Shown here piece by piece: positions 12,201 through 21,490 of a DNA stretch of 64,000 nucleotides. The stretch is from Euglena gracilis. Lineage: Eukaryota > Euglenida > Euglenophyceae > Euglenales. Each line of letters starts with the position of its first letter. Position 1 is the first letter of the stretch. The translations under genes were made by a program, and so were the position numbers. Under the pieces are notes generated by a model that saw only the letters and a program-made list of their open reading frames with translations, was not told the origin of the DNA and did not search any database. Location of the stretch: NCBI GenBank assembly GCA_039621445.1, contig CP154956.1, positions 16,099,508 through 16,163,507 of the forward strand. Reading direction: 5' to 3'.

Positions 12201-13180
12201 CCCGGCACTCTCAGGGGAAGACTTGCGGGTGGTTATCGCGTAGAGTATTGCAAAAGAAGGGAAAAAAATTGTGGTGTGCCTGCGAGGGGTGTCTGGGTCA
12301 TTTGGCATTTTGGGTCGGAGCAAAAAAAAACAAACAAAAAAAACAAACAAGGGGGGGGGGGGGGGTGGGGTGGGGGGGGGGGGGGCGGGGCCCCCCCACC
12401 CCCCCCCCCCCCCCCACCCCCCCCCCCCCCCCCCCCCCACCACCCAAAGGCCAGGTACCGTTGGGGCGGGTCTGTGAGTGCATGGACAACTGGGGGTGGC
12501 CCGGTGAGGTTGGATGAGGGCGGGTGCCGTGTGGGGGGGGGCCGGGCCGGGGGGGGGGTAGCGGTGCGGACGTGCCGCTAAGGTGCGGACGTGCCGTGTC
12601 CGGGGTGATTGGGGGGGGGGGCGTGCGATCGGTTCCGGGAGGGGGGGAATGGGCCGCCGCAGGCTCAGGCGACCGGGCCCGAGCACACTAGTCCATGGCC
12701 CGTGCATAAGCTGGGGTTGGGGCCGGGCCAGGACGGTGGAGCGGATGCCGGCGCTGCCTCCCGGCGTGGGCCAGACATCCACACAGGGTGGGGGGGGTGT
12801 CTGTCGGGGGGGGGGGGGGGGGGCCGCAGGCTGGGAGGGGCCCGTCCCTGGATTTTCGCAGCAAGTGCGCGGGGGAAGGAGGTCGTGTGGGTTCGGGGCT
12901 GAGGTGATGCTGATTGAGGGGGGGTGGGTGTTAATGGGCACAGTGCCTGAATGGTGCTAGGCTGTGAAAAATCGGGGGGGGACTTGCGGGTGGTTATCGC
13001 ATAGATAAGTAAAGAAATAAAAACAGGGGAGCCTGAGGTTGGGGGTAGGGGTGACTGTGCGCTAGCTGGGGGGGGAGGCGCAACCTTGGTGTGCCTCCGA
13101 GGGGGTTCTCCATGTGAGAATTAACCGCAGGTAACTGTGATTGCAGGTGGGGATGTTTGGGTGGCTCGAGCAGGCAAAGG
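9230..13180. repeat. Higher-order tandem array (~2.1-kb period containing ~0.6-kb modules)
   Basis: Two levels of repetition are visible. A module beginning near a GATCAGCTC/GATCGGTTC phrase and containing 'GGGCCAGGACRGTRGAGCG', 'GTGTCTGTCGG', 'GGGGCCCGTCCCTGG' and 'TTAATGGGCACAGTGCCTG' occurs at about 9680-10310, 10490-11130, 11765-12245 and 12610-13170. A separate segment containing GCCTCTAGGGTCGGCCA and TTGTCTGGTCGGGCCTGA occurs near 9330-9440 and 11455-11550, giving a larger period of about 2.12 kb. Copies differ by substitutions, G-run length and deletions. No exon-like signal was found in any copy. Confidence 0.85.
12350..12442. repeat. Long G-run directly followed by a long C-run
   Basis: About 40 G (with a few T or C) are followed by about 55 C (with a few A) in the third satellite module. 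The two runs are complementary and can form a long hairpin, or G-quadruplex and i-motif structures. Run lengths here should be treated as uncertain because such tracts are hard to sequence. Confidence 0.8.
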
Positions 13181-13370
13181 CCAGGCAGCGGGTGGGGCTG
13201 GTCTTTGAATGCTGGGGCAGCAGCGGGCAGCCAGGTGGCTATTGCGTTAGCGCGGATGCCGTCCGGTGGGGCATCCGGACGGGGGCGGGTGCGCCGTGTC
13301 TGGGTGTCCCTCCCTGACGAGTTTCGCGGGTGGCTCCGGTGAAACTTGCTGAGCGTGGGTCATGTGTAGT

Positions 13371-13412
13371 TTTTTGTTTTGTTTTGTTTTGTTTTGCTTT
13401 GCTTTTCTTTTG
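13371..13412. repeat. (TTTTG)n microsatellite
   Basis: Short pentanucleotide tract alternating TTTTG and TTTGC, at the right edge of the satellite region. Confidence 0.85.
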
Positions 13413-15100
13413 GGGGTCCCTTCGGTCTTGTGCGCTGGGTTGAGAAAAAGGAAAAGAACATATTTCGGGGGGGAGGGGGGCGCTCCTTTCGGGGGGTATG
13501 CCTATGTCAGCTTGATGGTTCCGGAGTGGCTAGGGCAGTCAAGTGACCGCGTCTCAGTTGGCGAGGCACGACCTACCTAGCACGCCTCGGTCCCTTGCAC
13601 GTCAAGTGTTGCCCAGTGTGACTGGGCCAGAAAGCGGGGAAAGCAACCTGGGAGTGCTTGAGGTGTTGTTTTTGTCCTTCGGTGGCAGAGGTGATGGGGG
13701 TGGGGGGACTGAGGGGCGTATACCAAGCCCACAGGACTGCGTCGGGCGGCCCCGAGCCTGGCGCAGTCTTGTCGGGGTACGCTTGCCGGCCGGGAACTTC
13801 ACGGTCCGGTGTCGCTTGCCCGCCGAGAACATGTAACGCCGGAAAAGAGCCCCCCGTGTGTGACCTACGTATGTTGTGCCCCGTGGGCGATGGCCGGCCA
13901 CACGGGGAGGGAGGGTTTTGCTGTGTGACCACCCGGCATGCGTTCCGGGTGGGAGGATCACGATGAGCTCGTGGAGGCTCTCGAGCAGGGCGGGGGGCCC
14001 CCAGGGGCGATTGCTTCCCCTTAGGGCCGTGGGAGTCCATTTTGGGCCCCCGGGCGGGGGATGGCGGCCCGCTCCGGGGAAGCCGGGTCAGGTTTTGAGT
14101 GTGTGATTGGTGTTCATTTTGCGCTCGGTTTTGGTAGAGCGTGCCTGCTGGGGCGTCGGGGGGTAGGGTGATGAGAGGGGAAAAGGCTGGCTGAGCAGCA
14201 CTGTGAGGCTGAGGTGCGAGTGGGCGGGGTGGAGGGGGGTGTTGCGGCCCTTGCCCGTTGGACTCTGTGGGGGGGGTAGGGAGGGAAAAAAAATTGTTGT
14301 AGGAAGGCTAATTTTCGAGGGTGGGGGGCTGGTGGCTGTTAAAGGTTTCCCAGGGAGGCCCCCCGAGTGTGTGAAGGTGCCCGATGGCACATAGAATCCC
14401 ACTGTGCGGGGAGGTACACGAGGTCGGAGGCCGGCCCGGGGTCCCCGGGCCGAGTGGCGGAAATGCCAGTGTAGCAGCGGCCCCCCGGTCCACTGGGGGG
14501 GCGGAGTGGAGGGGGGGAGAAGTTCAAGGAGGCGAGGTAGGTTCTCCGAGAACATGAGGGAAAAGCCTACGAGACCCCTGGATTGGGTGTGGGCGGTCGG
14601 GGTTGCTGTCAGGGGCCACGTGGCGCAGTGGGGGGGGGGCGTTTGGGGCGATCGGGCACCGATAGCCACGCGTTGGGGGGGTTGTGTGGCGGGGGGGGGG
14701 AGGGTCAGCGGTGCTCAGCTGATAAAAGGTGGGGGGGCCACCTCATCCCAGGTTTGCCCGGTTAGCCATGCCTAGGGCATGTTGCCACCTCTCCGCCGAA
14801 AATCGGTGAGGCTGGGCGCCGCTGGGGTCCCGGTGGAGAGGCATCTAGGGGGGGGGGGGGTGGTCCGGACCCCCCCCCCTACCACCTTACCCCCCAGGGG
14901 GGGGGGTGGTCGGGACCCCCCCCTACCACCTACCTCAATACCGAAGGGCTTCCCATCCATCCCTGCCCGACCCCCCTCGGGGGGGGGGGGGGTCCGAGGG
15001 ACCCACCCACCCTACCCCCCCCCCAGGGAGGCCTGATGTTGCTTCATGAACGCTGGCTTAAATAACTGCGTTTTGAACGCAGTCTCAGGTCCCTGATTGC
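13412..15100. other. G-rich intergenic DNA, no gene recognised
   Basis: The stretch has mixed composition and frequent G-runs. C- and G-runs at 14845-15030 can pair with each other and resemble the block at 540-690. The ZIP gene should continue leftward into this interval, because its last transmembrane helix is missing from the recognised exons. I could not find a segment encoding it. Confidence 0.4.
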
Positions 15101-15135
15101 AGCCAAAAAGAAGCCTGGCCTTCGCTTCCCTGTAC

Positions 15136-15266
15136 AAATCTTGGCCATATCACGGGGGAAGTCAATGATCAGGAGGGCATAGCCAATGAAGACGAGGAAT
15201 CCAGCGCAGACCCCGTCGAAAGTCCCTTGAACCAAAAGAAAGGTGACGGAGTTCGGATTAAGAGAG
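15136..15266 (-). CDS. ZIP zinc/iron transporter, exon for TM6-7 region (partial gene)
   Basis: On the minus strand this encodes SLNPNSVTFLLVQGTFDGVC, then a hydrophobic stretch AGFLVFIGYALLIIDF and PRDM. In ZIP (Zrt/Irt-like) proteins the second-to-last transmembrane helix has a conserved glycine/alanine-rich start of this type and ends in an acidic D-F-x-x-D-M-like segment, so I assign it to the same gene as the three exons further right on the same strand. A plausible acceptor AG lies just before SLNPN and a good donor (GTACAGG) follows PRDMAKI. The preceding intron would be about 4 kb. The phase match to the previous recognised exon is not clean, so one splice site, or a small exon, remains unresolved. 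The final helix and stop codon were not located. Confidence 0.65.
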
Positions 15267-15639
15267 CTTCGGACCGCAACCAGGCTTGGACGCAATGTTC
15301 CCCAAACCAGTTCACCAAGAACCAACCGCAGCCACAAACAGGCAAGCAGGGGTTTCTTTAATACCCAGGATGGTATTTGTTCTTGTGATTTTTTGGGGGG
15401 GGGGTCCCAAAATAGACCCAAAAATTTGGGGGGTGCCAAGAATCAAATAGTTGGGTATTTACGACTTTCCTTCAGATCCCAAGGACACATTGAGGAGTCT
15501 CATGCGACCGTCATAAACACGTTCCTTCCCTGCAGCCTGAGTAGAATTCCGGCAAAAACCTGTGAACCAGACTATCTTCGACATTTTTCCTGAGGAAATC
15601 CGTGGCGGTCACTTATGGCCAGTTTTCCCCCCCCCCAGG

Positions 15640-16020
15640 ACTCTGTCCTGGGGGGGTCCTGGGGGGGGCCTGGGGGGGTCCTGGGGGGGCCCTGGGGCGG
15701 TCTTGGGGGGGTCCTGGGGGGTCCTGGGGGGGTCCCGCAACTTTTTGGCAAAATTTTTGCTCCAAAAGATGAGGTGATTGTGAGGCGCGGGGGGGTCCGG
15801 GGGGCCCCGGTAGCTGGCGCCGAAGGCGCCCGGAACTCCACGGTCAGTGGGTCATCTGGGTACCGCCCCCCGGTGGGTCCTGGGGGGGTCCTGGGGGGGT
15901 CCTGGGGGGGTCCTGGGGGGGTCCTGGGGGGGTCCTGGGGGGGTCCTGGGGGGGTCCTGGGGGGGTGGGGTCCTGGGGGGGTGGGGTCCTGGGGGGGTCC
16001 TGGGGGGGGGAAAACTGGCC
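15640..16020. repeat. GGGGGGTCCTG short tandem repeats (ZIP intron)
   Basis: Two blocks (about 15640-15740 and 15880-16010) of an ~12-bp unit, GGGGGGGTCCTG, are separated by a segment that includes a GGCGCCGAAGGCGCC hairpin. The left block starts with the palindrome CAGGACTCTGTCCTGG. A related block with the same flanks lies at 17090-17330, so the tracts belong to a longer dispersed element. The open plus-strand frames here read only Gly-Val-Leu-Gly-Gly-Ser-Trp repeats. Confidence 0.85.
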
Positions 16021-16268
16021 ATGACTCGTGGCGGTGGCCAACTGTCCAATTTTCAAGGGATTTGGGGGGACAAAAGCAACTGGGAAGGCCTCATCGTCAA
16101 CCAACTGGTGCGGGAGACCGTTCTGAGCAAAAGGCCAGAACCACTTTCACCCACTGGTGGCGTTCCATGTCATCCTTGGACAAAAATCCGATTGTCTTGT
16201 TGGACTTTCCCTTGAGACTTGGCACTTCCAAAAACAAAATCTTTGAAGTGCATGTCACAACAATCGTT

Positions 16269-16346
16269 CCGAAACCCAGTTGTAGCAAATGGTCTGTGCA
16301 AAATAAGCCGAAACCCAGTTGTAGCAAATGGTCTGTGCAAAATAAG
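16269..16346. repeat. Perfect 39-bp tandem duplication
   Basis: CCGAAACCCAGTTGTAGCAA plus the next 19 bases occurs twice back to back (16269-16307 and 16308-16346) without a mismatch, implying a recent duplication. Confidence 0.95.
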
Positions 16347-16719
16347 AAGAAATTAATGAAAATGACTTGAAAATTGGGAAAATGTTCCGGACCCCCCAAA
16401 ACCCAAATATTTGGGCCTATTTTGGGTCCCCCCCAAAAAAATCAAAAATTTGGGGGGGCAAAACCCAAATAAAGGGAGCTGGCGAGAAAAAAGGTGCTGG
16501 CTGGACCCTGGGAGGTGGGGGAGGGGGGGTCTCCAGCTGGGTTGGGTTTTCCAAAATTTGGAGACACACTCAAAAACGACCGCCCAAAAAATGCCATTTT
16601 TGGCCATTGACCCTTTTTTCAAAAAAAAATTCCAAATAATTCTCTGTGTTTCGCGCCGAAACCTTTTTGGCCCAGCCCGCAACGGACCCCTCTGGGGGGG
16701 GGGGGGGAGGTCCGCAATC

Positions 16720-16772
16720 CAGCTGGGTGGTGCTGGCTGGAGCCTCCGGCTCCAGCCAGCACCACCCAGCTG
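16720..16772. repeat. Perfect inverted repeat, 25-bp arms, 3-nt loop
   Basis: CAGCTGGGTGGTGCTGGCTG plus GAGCC is followed by TCC and then its exact reverse complement. It lies in the large ZIP intron. Confidence 0.95.
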
Positions 16773-16845
16773 GGCACCAGACACCATTGACAGCCAGGGT
16801 CACCGCAACAGCGTTCGACCGGGGGAAAAGGGGGCTCCGTGCGGA

Positions 16846-16975
16846 TTTCCGGTGGTCGCCGTCGTGGTGGTCGGGCCGACCATGGTCGGGCCGACCATGG
16901 TCGGCCCGACCTGTGGTGGTGGTCGACCGACCTGTGGTGGTCGGGCCGACCACCATTTTTTTGCACTACCCCCCC
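16846..16975 (+). repeat. GGTCGGGCCGACC palindrome cluster, copy 1
   Basis: The palindromes GGTCGGGCCGACC and GGTCGGCCCGACC occur several times. They are framed by CGGATTTCC on the left and CACCATTTTTTTGCACT on the right. The same set is present in reverse orientation at 18560-18665. Confidence 0.85.
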
Positions 16976-17089
16976 CCTTTTTTTGCATTTTTAAGCCCCC
17001 CCCCCCCCTGGTCGGTGGGTGGTCGGTGGGCATAAAAATGGTCTGTGAAGGCCCCAAATCACCTGGAAATGCACTTTTGGCCAGTTCTC

Positions 17090-17330
17090 CCCCCCAGGAC
17101 CATGTCCTGGGGGGACCTGGGGGGGGGGCCTGGGGGGGGTCCTGGGGGGACCTTGTGGGGTCCTGGGGGGGTCCTTCGGGGGGTGCTGGGGGGGTCCTGG
17201 GGGGGTGCTGGGGGGGTCCTTGGTGGGTCCCGCATTTTTTTTGGCAGAAATTTTGCAGCACAAGTTCAGGTTATTCTAAGGTGGGTACCGCCCGGTGGGT
17301 CCTGGGGGGGTCCTAGGGGGGAAACTGGCC
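17090..17330. repeat. Second copy of the GGGTCCTGG element
   Basis: It begins with GGCCAGTTCTCCCCCCCAGG and the palindrome CAGGACCATGTCCTGG. It contains G-runs broken by TCCTG and ends with GGTACCGCCCGGTGGGTCCT, matching the text around 15620-15880. Length and internal order differ from the first copy. Confidence 0.8.
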
Positions 17331-17628
17331 ATGACTCTCACGAGAGGCAGAAAACTCCCCCCTCCACCCAGGGGGAGTTTAAAAGTCCGCAGTTGACTCA
17401 GTAGCACAGAGTGGGTAGTTCGCCGACTAGTCGGCCAACTGGCTCCCCCCCCCCTGTCTCACCGACCAGCTGCCGACTAGGCCAACCGACCAATTGGCGT
17501 TGTCGGTCGGCCAACCAATTAGCTAGTCAGCCGACTAGTCGGCCGACTAGCCGGCCCACCCTTCCAGCCTGCCACCAAACAGTCGAAGGGTCGATCGACC
17601 AGCTGAAGGGTCGTGTGACTGATGCGTG

Positions 17629-17804
17629 AAAAACTGGTGCCTGGAGGGGACCAGCTACCCCAAAGAGGCGCCCAACTAGGGTTAATACACATTGGGGGAC
17701 CCTCGCTCGGCGCCTTCGGCGCCTTGCTCGGGTCCCCGAATGTTTTTAACCCTAGTTGGGCGCCTCTTTGGGTTCGCTGGGTCCCCTGCAGACACCAATT
17801 TAAC
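17629..17804. repeat. Long imperfect inverted repeat (~75-bp arms) with TTCG apex
   Basis: The left arm contains AAAGAGGCGCCCAACTAGGG and the right arm contains CCCTAGTTGGGCGCCTCTTT. Pairing extends outward through GGGGACCAGC / GCTGGGTCCCC to about 17629 and 17804. The apex is itself a perfect hairpin, GGCGCCTTCGGCGCC. The structure resembles a MITE or foldback element. I could not define a target duplication. Confidence 0.85.
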
Positions 17805-17894
17805 GACGTTGAGGGGATGGGATGGGACAGTTTGGGATGGAAACTTGACCCTAACCCTACTCCTTTAAATAACGTCATCAACTTTTCAAGTTCT

Positions 17895-17975
17895 GAATTG
17901 CAGCGGCCTTCGGCCGCTGCGCGGGCATCGGCCTTCGGACGATGCACGGCCTTCGGCCAGGCGGCCTTCGGGGCG
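17895..17975. repeat. Cluster of GC hairpins with TTCG loops
   Basis: Four short hairpins of the GCGGCCTTCGGCCGC type sit within 80 bp. On RNA these would form UUCG tetraloops. Similar single hairpins are scattered through the window. Confidence 0.8.
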
Positions 17976-18195
17976 CATGGCGGTTGACTGGTGGGGGGGG
18001 TCTGACGCTTAAAGAAAAACCCCCAGATGGAAATCTTTGGTCGGTGGGGGTTGGTGGACCCTTGATGAAGGACCGGAGAAGAAAAAAAACAATGATGAAA
18101 CAGGGATTACATGAAAATCCTTTAGAAATGCCAGCATTCTGCATCACGAGAGGCAGGAAACTCCTCCTCCACCCCCATCCGAACGTCAAATAACA

Positions 18196-18355
18196 AAATC
18201 CCTTCTGAGTTGGCAACATACTCGGGGGATAAGTTGTTTTTGTGGCTCACTTTTTCATAGGCGGGGGGGGGGGGGCTCCGCCCCCCCGCACCCCCCCCCC
18301 TCAATTAACAAAATCCCCTCTATGTTGGCAACATACTTGGAGGGCTAAATCCTTT
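18196..18355. repeat. ~50-bp direct duplication around a GC hairpin
   Basis: AACAAAATCCC plus GTTGGCAACATACT occurs at about 18196 and again at about 18307, separated by a G/C-run hairpin (GGGGGGGGCTCCGCCCCCCC). Confidence 0.75.
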
Positions 18356-18559
18356 TTGTGCAAAATTTTGCAATTATATTGAAAATCCGATGGGGAGAGG
18401 TGTTCTTTTGCCAAAAGTGGCCCAAAATGGGCATTTCCCCTCCAAGTTTTTGCATATTCACCCCCGATTGGTGGGTTCTGGAGCCATTTAAGTGGGTTTT
18501 GACTGGTTTTGGTGATTTGGGCAAGAAAAATTTTCAGGGGGGGGGCTTAAATTTCCAGA

Positions 18560-18665
18560 AAGGGGGGGGGGGGGGAGTGCAAAAAAATGGTGGTCGGCCC
18601 GACCTGGTCGGCCCGACCACCACAGGTCGGGCCGACCACCACGACGGCGACCACAGGAAATCCGC
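18560..18665 (-). repeat. GGTCGGGCCGACC palindrome cluster, inverted copy 2
   Basis: This is the reverse complement of 16846-16975, including AGTGCAAAAAAATGGTGGTC on the left and GGAAATCCGC on the right. The two copies are separated by about 1.6 kb within the ZIP gene. Confidence 0.85.
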
Positions 18666-19261
18666 TCGGGGCCGGAAAAGGGACATGGGGGGAGGGGTCG
18701 TCCAGACCCACCCACCCACCCCCTGGGGGGATGCAGGGGGACCTACTTTTGGGTCAGTTTTGGGGTCCAAAAATGATTGATTGATTGGGGTCCAAAGCTT
18801 TCGGCACTTTGCGCCAAAAATAGAGGAAAACCCTGCCGTGGTTGGGGTACCCCACCTGGACACCCCCCCCCCGGTATTCAAACTTAGAAATCCTTGATCC
18901 GGGGGCACCTTTCGGCTGGGCACCTTGTGCTGGACCAAAACTTGTGGTGGTGCCACTTTGATCAGAGGGCCCTCAAACTCGCCAAATAAGCATGGGCACT
19001 TTTTTGGTAAAGAAGCATGAAAATTGCTAATTGATGAAAAAAATCTCGGCACAAAGTGCTGGAAAGAGAATTCATTGCTGGGGGGGGGGCATGCTAACCC
19101 ACCTTCAGCCATGTATCGAACCATGGACCGTGGCCTCGGGGACAATTATTCTCCTTGCACTTGCACTGTATTTGGGGATGTTCCTCAGGAACCCCAGGGG
19201 ATCCAGCCAGCTGGAAAGCACGGCTGCCTTTGCCCACGTTGGCTCTTCTCCTCCAAGCAAC

Positions 19262-19449
19262 CTGTCTTAAGTCCAAGTCTGGCTCCAATTCCGATACCAA
19301 TGCCAATTGGGGCAGCAATAGAAAAAATAAGCGTGAGCATGATTTCATTCCACACAGTCAACTTTGCATCCACGATACGGCAACCAAGGGCCACACCTTC
19401 AAAGAACTGATGGAAGGCGAGGGCAACAAACAAAGCATTGGGGGCAGGG
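19262..19449 (-). CDS. ZIP zinc/iron transporter, exon with HQFFEG signature
   Basis: On the minus strand this reads NALFVALAFHQFFEGVALGC, then a polar linker (RIVDAKLTVWNEI) and a second hydrophobic segment, MLTLIFSIAAPIGIGIGIG. The His-Gln-Phe-Phe-Glu-Gly motif is the metal-binding signature of transmembrane helix 5 in the ZIP family. The following helix with a Pro-Ile-Gly-Ile-Gly pattern fits helix 6. A good donor (ACAG followed by GT) ends the exon. The acceptor is probably the AG just before CCCTGCCCCC. The protein is expected to carry zinc or iron into the cytoplasm across the plasma membrane or an organelle membrane. The exon boundaries are inferred, the family assignment is firm. Confidence 0.85.
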
Positions 19450-19820
19450 CTTCACATAACGACCCCGCTCCCCCCGAGGGGGTTGCGAACTGAAGGCCCG
19501 CTTCACAGACCTCGTTAAACTGACGAAGGATGATGAAGGGTTGGACGGGGAGACACGTAATTAGTGTGGTTCACAAAAGGCATGTGAACCACCCAATTTT
19601 TTTTGGTGTCCACAAATGAACCGCAAAAAAAATTGAAGGCACAAAACTTGATTGAGAATAATAATAAAAAATAAGAAGGTTCACGACTGAAAAAGGATGC
19701 ATCTTTAGACACCTCACCCACATTGTGGCCCGAGCTTAATCCGTAAAGCGTGGCATGGAATCACACGCTGTGGTTGGAGCAGGGTTGCCACTCCCCAGAT
19801 ACCCAGGATCAATTGAGGTT

Positions 19821-20303
19821 CAGGGAATTTCTTAAGGACCCCCGGGGGGGGGGGGGGTCCAGCCTCCGGCTGGCAAAAAAGGCTGCTGGCTGGATTTGAG
19901 CTGCTGGCTGGACCCCCCCCCCCGGGGGGTGGGGGGGTCCGGGGCTGGAGCTGGCTGGGCTGGGCTGGGTCGAGGAAAACCAAAATTTTCTAACACATTT
20001 TGGCCATTTTCGACATTTTGATGGGTGGAGCTAGATCAAGGCTGGGGGGCTGTGATGGAGGGGCCGTGACGAGGGGGAAAAATGCGGGGATGGGTGGGCT
20101 GGACAGCCCAGTTGGCTGGCCGGCCTGTGGCCGGCTGGGCCGGCCTTCGGCCGGAGGCCGGGCTGGACCCGACTTTATTCGCTCGACCCCGGGGGGGGGG
20201 GGGCTCCCAGCCCGAATTTGGGCTGCTGGCTGGATTTGAGCTGCTGGCTGGCTGGACCCCCCCCCCGGGGGGTAGGGTACCCTCCGGCTTAAGAAATTCC
20301 CTA
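19821..20303 (+). mobile_element. hAT-type MITE, copy A, with 8-bp target duplication
   Basis: The element begins CAGGGAATTTCTTAAG and ends CTTAAGAAATTCCCTA, so the 16-bp terminal inverted repeats match except for the outermost base. It is flanked on both sides by TTGAGGTT (19813-19820 and 20304-20311), an exact 8-bp target duplication. YAGGG termini and 8-bp duplications are characteristic of the hAT superfamily. The interior is G/C-rich, with repeated GCTGCTGGCTGG and a large GGCCGGCC hairpin, and has no coding capacity. It sits between two ZIP exons. An inverted copy lies at 52588-53075. Confidence 0.9.
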
Positions 20304-20930
20304 TTGAGGTTGCAGGTTGAGGGTTTGGGGTTTGATCAGCATGGGTAGGGGGTTTGCACTAGCTAGAACTGACTCCACCACCAGGCTGAAATTGACCATT
20401 GGAGGGGGGCCTCGGAGTGCCTGGGCAGGCAGGCACTGGGCATCACCCCTGGGGGGGGGGGTCGGTGCCTGCCTGGTCGTGGGCACACCACTGCTCAGGG
20501 TGGTGACCCTGGCCCTTGACCAAACCCTAATCCTACCCAAACCCTACCCCTGACCCCATTCCTTCAAGAACCAAAATTTTGGGCTCTGCCGTTTGGGGGG
20601 TAGTCGTGCAGCGAACAAGAACCGAAAAAAATGGCTGGGTCCACATTCTCCACCGTGGTGTGGTGGTCAGGATGAATTTTAAGGCGGTGCCGGGGGGGGG
20701 GGGGTGCACTCCCATTCCCCAAGGGGGGGTTGGGCACATGTCCAAAAGTCTCTGGGCACTTGGCCAAGGCATTTCCGGCGCCGGAAGCCCAGAAAATGAC
20801 GTTCTTGGGACTGACCCTGACCAACTGTGACCTTGACCCTGACCGTTGACTGTACTTCAGGAAGGCCAGAGCAGAAGGCTGCTGGGGGAAAAAACTGCTG
20901 GGGTTTTCTTCCGGCTCAAGCAATGCCCTG

Positions 20931-21071
20931 ATTCAAGGAATTCTGATCAGAGACACCAACAGGAAGGCCGATGAAAACGCTGTGAACTGTGACGGCAAAC
21001 TCAATCATATACGCCTCAACCATCCGTTGAACTTGCTCTTTTGCCATTGGATCTTCCACGATGGGCACTGC
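20931..21071 (-). CDS. ZIP zinc/iron transporter, exon with TM4
   Basis: The minus strand encodes AVPIVEDPMAKEQVQRMVEA followed by YMIEFAVTVHSVFIGLPVGV and SDQNSLN. The pattern Glu-Phe-x5-His-Ser-x3-Gly is the helix 4 signature of ZIP proteins, whose histidine lines the transport path. The segment follows the His-rich loop of the upstream exon and precedes the HQFFEG exon, which is the expected ZIP order. An AG lies immediately before the GCAGTG at the exon start. The donor after SDQNSLN is not a clear GT; a GC donor is possible. Confidence 0.8.
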
Positions 21072-21490
21072 CTTGGTCATTTGGTCAATTGGTTGTGGGC
21101 AGGGAGTCAGTCGCTTCGTAAACCCCCGGGGGGGGGGGGGGTTCCAGGTTAGAGTGGAAAATTTGGGCTGGCTGGAAAAAAGCTGTCAAATCCCCAGCTC
21201 AGCTGGAACTGGGCCCGAGCTGGGGTCAAACTGGGCACCAAAAAAGTCGAAACTCCAAAAATGCCCCAAAAAACTGCCAATTATGCAAAGAAAATCGATT
21301 TATTTTTTGATCCAATTCGCCCTGGCCAGCCCAAATCCGACCCATTTTGCCCCAGTTTTGCCCCAAAAGCCAAGGAAAGCCACCACCCTTCAGGTGACTT
21401 GAAAAGAATTAAAACACGTCGATGGGGGGGAGGGTATGGGGATGGAAAAAGGCTGCTGGCTGGATGGACCCCCCAGGGATGGGGTCCACT

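Noticed and set aside
15640-16200. Gly/Ser/Trp-rich open frames resembling glycine-rich proteins
   Set aside because: They are direct translations of GGGGGGTCCTG repeats, change frame with the run length, and lie inside a ZIP intron on the opposite strand.
16097-16399. Minus-strand frame of 100 codons within the large ZIP intron
   Set aside because: It contains the 39-bp tandem duplication as a repeated peptide and matches no ZIP region. It could be an exon but nothing supports it.
17845-17870. CCCTAACCCTAC telomere-like text (also near 20525)
   Set aside because: Only one to two units occur, far below a telomeric tract.
19031-19270. Plus-strand frame with a hydrophobic stretch (SGTIILLALALYLGMFL)
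   Set aside because: It overlaps the intron next to the ZIP HQFFEG exon on the other strand and has no motif. Chance hydrophobicity is more likely.
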